11,975 nucleotides of DNA, taken from Methanobacteriota archaeon. Lineage in GTDB: Archaea; Thermoplasmatota; Poseidoniia; Poseidoniales; Poseidoniaceae. Positions 7,303 through 11,975 of this stretch are shown here, piece by piece. A program made the translations under genes and the position numbers. Numbering within the stretch: position 1 is the first letter of the stretch; each line of letters starts with the position of its first letter. The notes under the pieces are model-generated. The model searched no databases. It worked only from the letters and a program-made list of their open reading frames with translations, and was not told the DNA's origin. Where the stretch lies: assembly GCA_002726845.1 (NCBI GenBank), contig PBSP01000036.1, positions 5,553 to 17,527 on the forward strand, in the 5' to 3' direction.

Positions 7303-7671
7303 GTGTTGACGACTGCTGCAGACGAATCATCGGAATTGGAAGCATTCCGACAACGTCGTCAACTTGAACTCCAACAGCAACTTGAAGAGCAAGCACGACA
7401 ACAGGCCGCAGCAGAAGTTGAATCGCAAGCACAAGCACAAGAACAACAAGCGCTAGATATGGCTATGAAGACCATTCTCACCTCTGAAGCACGTGGAAGG
7501 CTCACCAACATATCCCTTGTTGATGGCCAAAAAGCAGACCTGTTGAAACGGCAATTGGTTTCCCTCCATGATCAACAGAAAATTTCTATTCCAGTCAACG
7601 ATGAACAGTTGAAACGGATTCTAACAAGCCTATCCAAGAGCCGCAGAGATGCGTCTATCCGTCGATTGTAA
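7303..7671 (+). CDS. PDCD5 / TFAR19-family DNA-binding protein
   Basis: A 122-residue member of the PDCD5 family (PF01984), small helical-bundle proteins conserved between archaea and eukaryotes and encoded beside S19e in many archaea. The N-terminal third is a charged, Gln-rich helix with repeated RQ/EQ/AQ steps (residues about 10-48). The conserved core follows: ILTSEARGRLTNISLVD, ADLLKRQLVSLHDQQKI, and the C-terminal DEQLKRILTSLSKSRRDASI with a basic tail RRL. In archaea it is described as DNA-binding; the precise task is not settled. A GTG at 7303 is the start, with AGGACG about 7-8 nt upstream; a TTG follows immediately and is the only close alternative. The gene lies 11 nt after S19e and 15 nt before L39e. 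Confidence 0.93.
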   Translation: MLTTAADESSELEAFRQRRQLELQQQLEEQARQQAAAEVESQAQAQEQQALDMAMKTILTSEARGRLTNISLVDGQKADLLKRQLVSLHDQQKISIPVNDEQLKRILTSLSKSRRDASIRRL

Positions 7672-7686
7672 GAGGGGTGCTCGAAC

Positions 7687-7842
7687 ATGTCAAAAAACAA
7701 ACCAGCAGCAAAAAAAATTCGCCTGTTAAAAGCAGGCAAGCAGAACCGCCGTGTCCCTGTCTGGGTCATGCTAAAAACGAACAGAAACACAGTATCGCAT
7801 CCAAAGCGACACCATTGGCGACGCAGCAAGTTGCAGCGATGA
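7687..7842 (+). CDS. rpl39e: 50S ribosomal protein L39e
   Basis: A 51-residue, very basic protein, the normal size of L39e (rpl39e), which lines the peptide exit tunnel of archaeal and eukaryotic ribosomes. Visible landmarks are MSKNKPAAKKIRLLKAGKQN at the start, RRVPVWVMLKTNR in the middle and HPKRHHWRRSKLQR at the end. The family ends in R-x-W-R-R-x-x-L. The start has GAGGGGTG about 7 nt upstream, and its TGA is embedded in the Shine-Dalgarno sequence of the L31e gene. It is too short for many ORF callers but unmistakable in sequence and position. Confidence 0.96.
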   Translation: MSKNKPAAKKIRLLKAGKQNRRVPVWVMLKTNRNTVSHPKRHHWRRSKLQR

Positions 7843-7848
7843 GGTGAT
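7841..7848 (+). promoter_or_regulatory. Near-consensus Shine-Dalgarno of the L31e gene
   Basis: GAGGTGAT lies 4 nt before the ATG at 7853 and overlaps the TGA of L39e (7840-7842). It fixes the L31e start even though that frame is later broken, and it shows that the site is under selection or was so until recently. Confidence 0.85.
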
Positions 7849-7852
7849 TCAA

Positions 7853-8131
7853 ATGGCAAGAGCAGCAACATCTGAACTGGTCGTACCGCTAAGGAAAGCT
7901 TGGAACATTACCCGTTTCAAGCGTGCACCTCGTGCAATTCAAATTATTCGCGACGAAGTTATCTGACACCTGAAGGTTCTTCCTGAAGAGGAAATTTACA
8001 TCGATCCCTCAGTTAACGAAAAAATATGGGAGCGGGGAATTGAAAACCCGCCGCGCAAGATTCGTCTGACGGTTATCCGACATGATGAACCTGACATCCC
8101 AATCGAAGTAAAACTCTTTGAGGAGGCTTAA
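7853..8131 (+). pseudogene. rpl31e: 50S ribosomal protein L31e, interrupted by an in-frame TGA at codon 38
   Basis: Ninety-two residues of clear L31e homology (rpl31e), a large-subunit protein near the tunnel exit. Codons 1-37 give MARAATSELVVPLRKAWNIT, then FKRAPRAIQIIRDEVI. Codons 39-92 give HLKVLPEEEIYIDPSVNEKI, WERGIENPPRKIRLTVIRHD and a tail ending FEEA-TAA. Between them codon 38 (7964-7966) is TGA. The family has Arg or Lys at this position in the helix (R-x-x-x-x-R/K-H), so one CGA-to-TGA or AGA-to-TGA change would explain it. Nothing else is damaged: the frame, the Shine-Dalgarno and the downstream residues are intact, and no in-frame ATG, GTG or TTG restart follows. TGA ends several other genes here, so it is not reassigned throughout. 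Possible explanations are a sequencing or assembly error, a recent mutation with another copy elsewhere, or read-through. The homology is certain; the functional state is not. Confidence 0.9.
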
Positions 8132-8133
8132 TC

Positions 8134-8325
8134 ATGGGAAACATACGACCAAGTTTTATCAAAATTCGAGCCATTCGACTTGTCGAAGAGCACGGTGAAA
8201 AATTCACCGATGACTTCGATCATAACAAGAAAATGGTGGAACAATTGACGGACGTGAGTACAAAAAAACTGCGCAATTGGATTGCCGGCTACGTAACTCG
8301 ATACCGACAACGTCGTACAGATTGA
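8134..8325 (+). CDS. rps17e: 30S ribosomal protein S17e
   Basis: A 63-residue archaeal-size S17e (rps17e), a small-subunit protein shared with eukaryotes. Diagnostic segments are MGNIRPSFIKIRAIRLVEEH, KFTDDFDHNKKMVEQLT (about residues 24-40) and KKLRNWIAGYVTRY near the end, matching the family's KK-x-RN-x-IAGY-x-TR. The Trp in RNWIAGY replaces the more usual Arg. AGGAGG at 8121-8126 lies 7 nt upstream, inside the last codons of L31e, so S17e can be started independently of the interrupted L31e frame. In many archaea the gene after L31e is aIF6; here it is S17e. Confidence 0.94.
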   Translation: MGNIRPSFIKIRAIRLVEEHGEKFTDDFDHNKKMVEQLTDVSTKKLRNWIAGYVTRYRQRRTD

Positions 8326-8343
8326 TGGGGAATTGCCTTGCCC

Positions 8344-8559
8344 ATGTGGGTTGATTGGAACAGGACACCGGTTTCTGTCCATGGACCCAGTAAGAATCAA
8401 CTTGAGTTGTTGATTCTCCACCTACGCAACAACCACAACGTGCGACGTCGCTCCTTGGTCATGCCTGACAGGGAACAAGGAGGATTCCTGTTCTTTCTTT
8501 ATCAAGCATGCAATCCTGTGTGGATAGCAGAATTCATTGATTCCATGGAGGAGGAGTGA
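8344..8559 (+). CDS. Small unrecognised protein between S17e and TrmJ-like gene
   Basis: A 71-residue frame starting MWVDWNRTPVSVHGPSKNQL when read from the ATG at 8344. A TTG at 8338 would add two residues and has GGGG 7 nt upstream, so the exact start is uncertain. The protein is mixed alpha/beta in look, with LELLILHLRNNHNVRRRSLV in the middle and an acidic end IAEFIDSMEEE. No signal peptide, no membrane segment and no cysteine pair. Its stop overlaps the next ATG by one base (TGATG), and its last codons supply the GGAGGAGGAG ribosome site of that gene. This supports real coding and co-translation. I do not recognise a family. The neighbours suggest a link to ribosomes or tRNA modification, but that is context only. 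Confidence 0.68.
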   Translation: MWVDWNRTPVSVHGPSKNQLELLILHLRNNHNVRRRSLVMPDREQGGFLFFLYQACNPVWIAEFIDSMEEE

Positions 8560-9395
8560 TGGGTAATCGAGGCCGCCTGCCCCTACCTACTGCTTCATAC
8601 ACGCTCCATGTTGTTCTTGTGGGTACGCAACACCCTGGTAATCTAGGTGCCGTATGCCGTTCTTTGTTGAATCACGGATTCGATTCGTTGCGATTGGTGC
8701 AACCTGAATGTCATCCCGATGATCTTGAAGCAAGGAATCGAGCAAAACATGCAGGACGTATCCTTGATTCATGCAAAATCTACGATTCATTCGAGACTGC
8801 CGTCGCAGACTGTTCCTTAGTGGTTGGGACTTCAGGGAAGCGAGAAATCGGTGACAAAACCCAAAAACGTCACTTCATGTATCCATGGGAATTTACCGAG
8901 CGAATTTCTTCGACCAATCAATCCGTTGCTGTTGTTTTTGGTGAGGAAGGAATGGGACTCAGTACAGAGGATCTGCTTCGCTGCGACTATTTGGTGACCC
9001 TGCCAACATGGGAAGGATATCCTATCACAAATTTGAGTCATGCAGTGCATACCATTACCTACGAATTGCACCGATATCGTGTGTTGAATCGACAAGGCCG
9101 AGAAAAAGCCCTACCGGATATTGTTCCCCTCAAACGTGGTATATCCGCTGACCAACGAAACGTTTTGAGAAAAGCAATAGACGACATAGCTAAATTTCTA
9201 CCGGGAGGAGAAGAGCGCAGAATATCCTTCGCCCATTCACTCAAGCGGGCTCTCCAGCGCTCAGGTATGGAGTCCGATCAAACAAATCGTCTGATTGGTG
9301 GATTTGTAGATGCTTCAACGGCATTAGAGTATGCAGTAGCAGATGAAGAATGGCGAATGAATCGTCGTAGACGCGTCGTACTGGAAGAAGAATAA
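8559..9395 (+). CDS. trmJ: TrmJ-like tRNA 2'-O-methyltransferase (SPOUT/TrmH family)
   Basis: A 278-residue SPOUT methyltransferase, closest by motif to TrmJ, which makes 2'-O-methylated nucleotides at tRNA position 32 from S-adenosylmethionine. Motif 1 is GTQHPGNLGAVCRSLLNHG (about residues 22-40) with the conserved N28 and R34. Motif 2 is VVFGEEGMGLSTEDLLRCD. Motif 3 is YPITNLSHAVHTITYE. These form the trefoil knot and SAM site. After residue ~180 comes a C-terminal helical domain with LKRGISADQRNVLRKAIDDI and a basic MNRRRRVVLEEE end, as in TrmJ. The ATG at 8559 is chosen because GGAGGAGGAG precedes it and the stop of the previous gene overlaps it by one base; a GTG one codon upstream is the alternative. 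It ends at 9395, directly against the convergent queD stop. Exact substrate position is inferred from family. Confidence 0.88.
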   Translation: MGNRGRLPLPTASYTLHVVLVGTQHPGNLGAVCRSLLNHGFDSLRLVQPECHPDDLEARNRAKHAGRILDSCKIYDSFETAVADCSLVVGTSGKREIGDKTQKRHFMYPWEFTERISSTNQSVAVVFGEEGMGLSTEDLLRCDYLVTLPTWEGYPITNLSHAVHTITYELHRYRVLNRQGREKALPDIVPLKRGISADQRNVLRKAIDDIAKFLPGGEERRISFAHSLKRALQRSGMESDQTNRLIGGFVDASTALEYAVADEEWRMNRRRRVVLEEE

Positions 9396-9845
9396 TCACC
9401 CATACCAAGAAGCCCAACTTTTTGGAGTTTCACGGACGTGCATGGCCACCAGTCGTAAACGATTGTCATAAGCGGTCTGAATGTGCGGTCGAACCTGTTC
9501 AAAAGCCCATTTTGCAAGGTTCTCTGCTGTTGGAATAAACGGAACAACAACAGTGCGGTGTTCTGAAGATAAACCCGACAATACGGTCCGAGCCTCCTTA
9601 TCATTTTCATAGACAACGAAGGCATGATCGACAACATCGTGTATGTATGTGGTAAGAATTTGGCTTACATCGCTGAAATCCATCAACATTCCCTCTTCAC
9701 TAACGCCTGATGTTTCTACGATATCACCTTCGATTTCCGCTTCAAATCGGTAGCGATGACCGTGAAAATGGCGGCATTTGCTCTTGTGATTAGGTACTCT
9801 ATGACCCGTATCTGTTTCGACATATCTCCGTATTCTTGTTGTCAT
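9396..9845 (-). CDS. queD: 6-carboxytetrahydropterin synthase, QueD (PTPS family)
   Basis: A 149-residue member of the 6-pyruvoyltetrahydropterin synthase fold, a zinc enzyme that turns 7,8-dihydroneopterin triphosphate into 6-carboxy-5,6,7,8-tetrahydropterin in the preQ0 pathway. The N-terminus shows GHRVPNHKSKCRHFHGHRY: H15, H28 and H30 are the expected zinc ligands and C24 the catalytic cysteine. VDHAFVV is the family's D-H segment, IPTAENLAKWAFEQV the P-T-x-EN helix, and VRETPKSWASWY holds the substrate-binding glutamate. The ATG at 9845 overlaps the msrB stop by 4 nt (ATGA), with GAGGTGG at 9850-9856. Assignment to QueD rather than a biopterin enzyme rests on these residues plus queE, queC and folE in the same operon. 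Its stop abuts the convergent TrmJ-like gene without a spacer. Confidence 0.93.
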   Translation of the reverse strand: MTTRIRRYVETDTGHRVPNHKSKCRHFHGHRYRFEAEIEGDIVETSGVSEEGMLMDFSDVSQILTTYIHDVVDHAFVVYENDKEARTVLSGLSSEHRTVVVPFIPTAENLAKWAFEQVRPHIQTAYDNRLRLVAMHVRETPKSWASWYG

Positions 9846-10225
9846 TCTTCCACCTCAAATCGCATAGCTGCACTGTTGATGCAATAGCGCTCTCCACCAT
9901 GTTGTCTTGGACCGTCGTTGAAGACGTGACCCAGGTGTGCATCACACGCACTGCAACGAACTTCTACACGCGTCATACCGTGTGACGTATCTATGATTCT
10001 CGTAATTTCAGCGTCATGGACTTCGCTGTGAAATGCTGGCCAACCGCAGCCAGAGTTGAATTTCATTTGACTGGTGAACAATTTTTTGTCGCAAACAATG
10101 CAGAAATAAGTCCCTCTACGATATTCCTTGTCCAGAACACCTGTGAACGGACGTTCGGTTCCGTTTTGTTGTGTGACGTAATAGGACAAATCCGACAAGG
10201 CTGCGATGCGTTCTTTTATGTTCAC
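9842..10225 (-). CDS. msrB: Peptide methionine (R)-S-oxide reductase MsrB
   Basis: A 127-residue MsrB that reduces methionine-R-sulfoxide in proteins. The catalytic cysteine is C115 in GERYCINSAAMRF. The structural zinc site has both C-x-x-C pairs, FCIVC (C42, C45) and VRCSAC (C91, C94). The substrate region has NSGCGWPAFH (C60 is a possible resolving cysteine) and HLGHVFNDGP. No signal peptide, so it acts in the cytosol. It starts at GTG 10225, which overlaps the queC stop by 4 nt (GTGA), with AAGGTGAT about 5 nt upstream. Its own stop overlaps queD. It is thus fully embedded in the preQ0 operon, although it has no known step in that pathway. No MsrA is visible here. Confidence 0.95.
   Translation of the reverse strand: MNIKERIAALSDLSYYVTQQNGTERPFTGVLDKEYRRGTYFCIVCDKKLFTSQMKFNSGCGWPAFHSEVHDAEITRIIDTSHGMTRVEVRCSACDAHLGHVFNDGPRQHGGERYCINSAAMRFEVEE
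9850..9856 (-). promoter_or_regulatory. Shine-Dalgarno of queD inside the msrB end
   Basis: On the minus strand GAGGTGG lies 4 nt before the queD ATG at 9845, within the last codons of msrB. It fixes the queD start and supports coupled translation across the 4-nt overlap. Confidence 0.7.
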
Positions 10226-11010
10226 TTTGAATCACCTTTTTCAAATTCTTCAGCGATTTGCAACGCATTTTGCAAAACAATTTCCCATGGCTTTTGGTAT
10301 TCTATTGGGTCTTTTCTACCAATCTCATGGAATGCTAGAATGCGTTCGACATCAGAACCGCTTTCCCCAGAACTGCGCCCTAATTCGTCGGGATTGTACG
10401 ATGTTATTGTGCTGGCAAGGACCGTATCGAAATCCAGTCCCAGACGTTCTGTTGTGTGAATAGCGTCTCTGAGAATTGAGGTTTTGTTGCCATGCAAATA
10501 AGGTAAATCGAATTCGATTAATTCAGAGTCCCAATTTCCGATTTCAAATGCTGTTTGCAACGCTGTGTAAAATTCAGGTCGACAATCAGGATAGATTTCG
10601 TGATCGCCGCTGTGAACTCCTAGGGCTAAGACGACACCAGAATGGGTACGCTTAGCTTCGGATATTGCAAATCCATACAAAATTGATGCAAATATAGCAT
10701 TCCGATTTGGAACAACCGTTTGCTTCATTTGGTCCTCTTCGTAATGACCTCGGGGTACTTCTTGATCGGGTGATGTTAATGCGGAATCGAACAGGGATAA
10801 AGCAGAAGACAAATCGACTATGTGGTGCTGAAGGCTGTAACCATTTTCTTGACAATAGCGAACGGTTGATGTTGCTCGCTCGAGTTCTACTGAATGCTTC
10901 TGTCCATAATTGTAGGAAACACACAGTACATCGTAATCCTTGGCAAGATAATGCATTAGCAGACAGGTGGAATCCATACCACCACTTAATGCCATGACAA
11001 CTTTTTTCAT
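10222..11010 (-). CDS. queC: 7-cyano-7-deazaguanine (preQ0) synthase QueC, zinc-cysteine site missing
   Basis: A 262-residue ATP-pyrophosphatase enzyme that converts 7-carboxy-7-deazaguanine, ATP and ammonia to preQ0, the precursor of archaeosine. MKKVVMALSGGMDSTCLL holds the PP-loop (SGGMDS, 9-14). VSYNYGQKHSVELERA, VPNRNAIF (100-107), GVHSGDHEIYPDCRPEF and the late AFHEIGRKDPIEY are typical QueC segments. In the family, a C-terminal CY-x(8,9)-CG-x-C-x-x-C-x-x-R motif binds structural zinc. Here the aligned stretch is TSYNPDELGRSSGESGSDVER, with S204, S214, S217 and D220 in place of the four cysteines. The codons (TCG, TCT, AGC, GAT) are not explained by one error. The frame is open to 11133, but the ATG at 11010 overlaps the queE stop by 4 nt (ATGA), with GGATGG upstream, and fits the usual QueC start. 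It may use another stabilising arrangement. Confidence 0.92.
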   Translation of the reverse strand: MKKVVMALSGGMDSTCLLMHYLAKDYDVLCVSYNYGQKHSVELERATSTVRYCQENGYSLQHHIVDLSSALSLFDSALTSPDQEVPRGHYEEDQMKQTVVPNRNAIFASILYGFAISEAKRTHSGVVLALGVHSGDHEIYPDCRPEFYTALQTAFEIGNWDSELIEFDLPYLHGNKTSILRDAIHTTERLGLDFDTVLASTITSYNPDELGRSSGESGSDVERILAFHEIGRKDPIEYQKPWEIVLQNALQIAEEFEKGDSK

Positions 11011-11657
11011 AAAATTCCCATCCATTTGTGCGTCTGCAATGAGAGCCTCCAACCGCTGTTCTCCTTGACCACTTGTTCCGTCTCTTGAAACATCACACCG
11101 TTCTCTTGAATTGATGCGGTATCGACGTAACAAGGCTGCAAGAAGCGATGATCAAATCCAATTTTGAGTTCATCGTAGAGTGAGAGATCTTGACCGACAT
11201 AAACCACTTTCAATTCGTTACCGGTTCGCTGACGAACTTTTGAGTTTGGATAGACTTGGTCTTTCGGCGAAATACAAATCCAATCAAGTAGCCCTTCTGG
11301 AATTTCGATTGTTCCGTTGCTCTCGACGGAGAGATTGAACCCTCTTTGCTTGAATAAGCGATGCAGCGGCCACAAGTCTTGTAACATGGGTTCTCCACCT
11401 GTGAAAATTATACGCTTGCAATTGTATTGGAGTACCTCTGTTACAATTTCAGATGCCTTCATTTTCTCATACTGATCAAAATCTGTGTCGCACCAAGTAC
11501 ATCGTAAATTGCAACCTCCGAAACGAATGAAGACGTGAGGTATACCAGAATGAAAACCTTCACCTTGCACTGAATGAAAAATCTCAACAATTGGATATTC
11601 TGCATTCAAATCGACTTTCTCGTCAACAACACCGTCTATTATGTGCAAGCTTTGCAT
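11007..11657 (-). CDS. queE: 7-carboxy-7-deazaguanine synthase QueE (radical SAM)
   Basis: A 216-residue radical SAM enzyme that contracts 6-carboxytetrahydropterin to 7-carboxy-7-deazaguanine with a 4Fe-4S cluster and SAM. EIFHSVQGEGFHSG is the conserved QueE N-terminal loop. GGCNLRCTWCDTDFD carries the cluster motif C-x3-C-x2-C (C49, C53, C56), and the IIFTGGEPMLQ segment binds SAM. LSVESNGT and WICISPKDQV are further family segments. The ATG at 11657 is listed as the start. A TTG at 11666 would overlap the folE stop by 4 nt (TTGA), matching the overlap habit of this operon, but neither has a clear Shine-Dalgarno. It runs into queC with an ATGA overlap. Cys pattern and length are normal, in contrast to QueC. 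Confidence 0.93.
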   Translation of the reverse strand: MQSLHIIDGVVDEKVDLNAEYPIVEIFHSVQGEGFHSGIPHVFIRFGGCNLRCTWCDTDFDQYEKMKASEIVTEVLQYNCKRIIFTGGEPMLQDLWPLHRLFKQRGFNLSVESNGTIEIPEGLLDWICISPKDQVYPNSKVRQRTGNELKVVYVGQDLSLYDELKIGFDHRFLQPCYVDTASIQENGVMFQETEQVVKENSGWRLSLQTHKWMGIL

Positions 11658-11662
11658 AACAT

Positions 11663-11974
11663 TCAACTCGAGTTTTCAATAAGTTGCATCAATTCGTTTC
11701 TAGCTTCCTGCTTATCAAAAAAGACACCGCGCATCGCACTCGTAGTCATGATGGCGTTTTGTTTCTTTACGCCTCGGCAACGCATGCATCCGTGAGAGGC
11801 TTGGATGATCACAGCAGCACCCAATGGATTCAGATGCTGGACAAGGTCATTGGCCACATCATTTGTTATGCGTTCTTGATTTTGCAATCGCAGTGCGTGG
11901 TGGTCAATAATTCGAGCCAACTTTGAGATTCCAACAATTCTCTCAACTGGAATGTAAGCTACGTGAGCTCGACC
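11663..11974 (-). CDS. folE: GTP cyclohydrolase I, FolE (C-terminal part, runs off the window)
   Basis: The frame is open from the right edge to TGA at 11663-11665. It gives about 103 residues of the C-terminal domain of type IA GTP cyclohydrolase I, which makes 7,8-dihydroneopterin triphosphate from GTP. Visible motifs are GRAHVAYIPVERIVGISKLA, RLQNQERITND, LNPLGAAVII and QASHGCMRCRGVKKQNA, then TSAMRGVF. The Cys in H-G-C-M-x-x-RGV is the zinc ligand expected in the family; the zinc His-Cys site and the N-terminus lie beyond the edge. A TTG at 11920 is internal (SKLARI), not a start. It is the first gene seen of the preQ0 operon and supplies its entry substrate; whether genes precede it cannot be seen. 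Confidence 0.93.
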   Translation of the reverse strand, partial: GRAHVAYIPVERIVGISKLARIIDHHALRLQNQERITNDVANDLVQHLNPLGAAVIIQASHGCMRCRGVKKQNAIMTTSAMRGVFFDKQEARNELMQLIENSS

Positions 11975-11975
11975 G

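Noticed and set aside
7340..7450. Caa/gca-rich stretch as a DNA repeat
   Set aside because: It is the Gln/Ala-rich helix of the PDCD5 protein; the units are irregular and coding explains them.
7964..7966. TGA in L31e as selenocysteine or tryptophan
   Set aside because: The family has Arg/Lys at this site, no SECIS-like hairpin was recognised, and TGA is the stop of several other genes here.
8128..8421. 97-residue minus-strand frame
   Set aside because: Antisense to S17e and the next gene, with no recognisable features.
10016..10459. 147-residue plus-strand frame
   Set aside because: It is antisense to msrB and queC, which have full family motifs; composition is that of a shadow frame.
10222..11133. 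Longer 303-residue QueC starting upstream at 11133
   Set aside because: The extra 41 residues are the queE C-terminal coding region in another frame; the ATG at 11010 has the typical ATGA overlap and matches the usual QueC start.
1..11975. CRISPR array, tRNA, rRNA, insertion sequence or origin
   Set aside because: No regularly spaced direct repeats, no cloverleaf or rRNA segment, no transposase-like frame and no origin-type repeats were seen on either strand.

Overview
The window looks archaeal. It carries archaeal/eukaryotic-type ribosomal proteins (S19e, L39e, L31e, S17e), a PDCD5-family protein and an archaeal-style preQ0 pathway that feeds archaeosine synthesis in tRNA. Many genes have strong Shine-Dalgarno sites, and 4-nt stop/start overlaps are common. 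A large secreted protein ends in a C-terminal membrane anchor plus a short cytosolic tail with a W-x4-QW-x3-GQQYL pattern. I associate that tail with marine Thermoplasmatota (Marine Group II / Poseidoniales); this placement is inferred from memory, not from a search.

Layout. (1) 1-183, minus: the N-terminus of an acidic, unrecognised protein that runs off the left edge. It is divergent from a plus-strand pair, an NADPH-dependent FMN reductase-like flavoprotein (286-837) and an FGE-sulfatase-family protein without any cysteine (842-1591). (2) 1588-6661, minus: a four-gene cell-surface operon read right to left. It encodes a two-TM protein with an extracellular domain, a 1174-residue surface protein rich in Ig-like repeats, a previously untracked 57-residue two-helix membrane protein (2091-2264), and a PqqD-like protein. 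(3) 6797-9395, plus: a translation operon of S19e, PDCD5, L39e, L31e, S17e, a small unrecognised ORF and a TrmJ-like tRNA 2'-O-methyltransferase. (4) 9396-11974, minus: folE (partial), queE, queC, msrB and queD, joined mostly by 4-nt overlaps.

How the genes fit together. In block 4, FolE makes 7,8-dihydroneopterin triphosphate from GTP, QueD converts it to 6-carboxytetrahydropterin, QueE to 7-carboxy-7-deazaguanine, and QueC to preQ0. An MsrB repair enzyme sits inside this operon. Blocks 3 and 4 converge at 9395/9396 with no spacer, so ribosome and tRNA-modification genes lie tail to tail.

Most notable points: the L31e gene is intact in homology over 92 codons but has an in-frame TGA at codon 38, where the family has Arg/Lys. 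The QueC has Ser/Ser/Ser/Asp where the family has four zinc-binding cysteines. The FGE-like protein lacks the catalytic cysteines. A small double-helix membrane protein and a PqqD-like protein are translationally coupled behind a giant surface protein. No CRISPR array, tRNA, rRNA, insertion sequence or origin was seen, and no gene-free stretch exceeds 300 bases.
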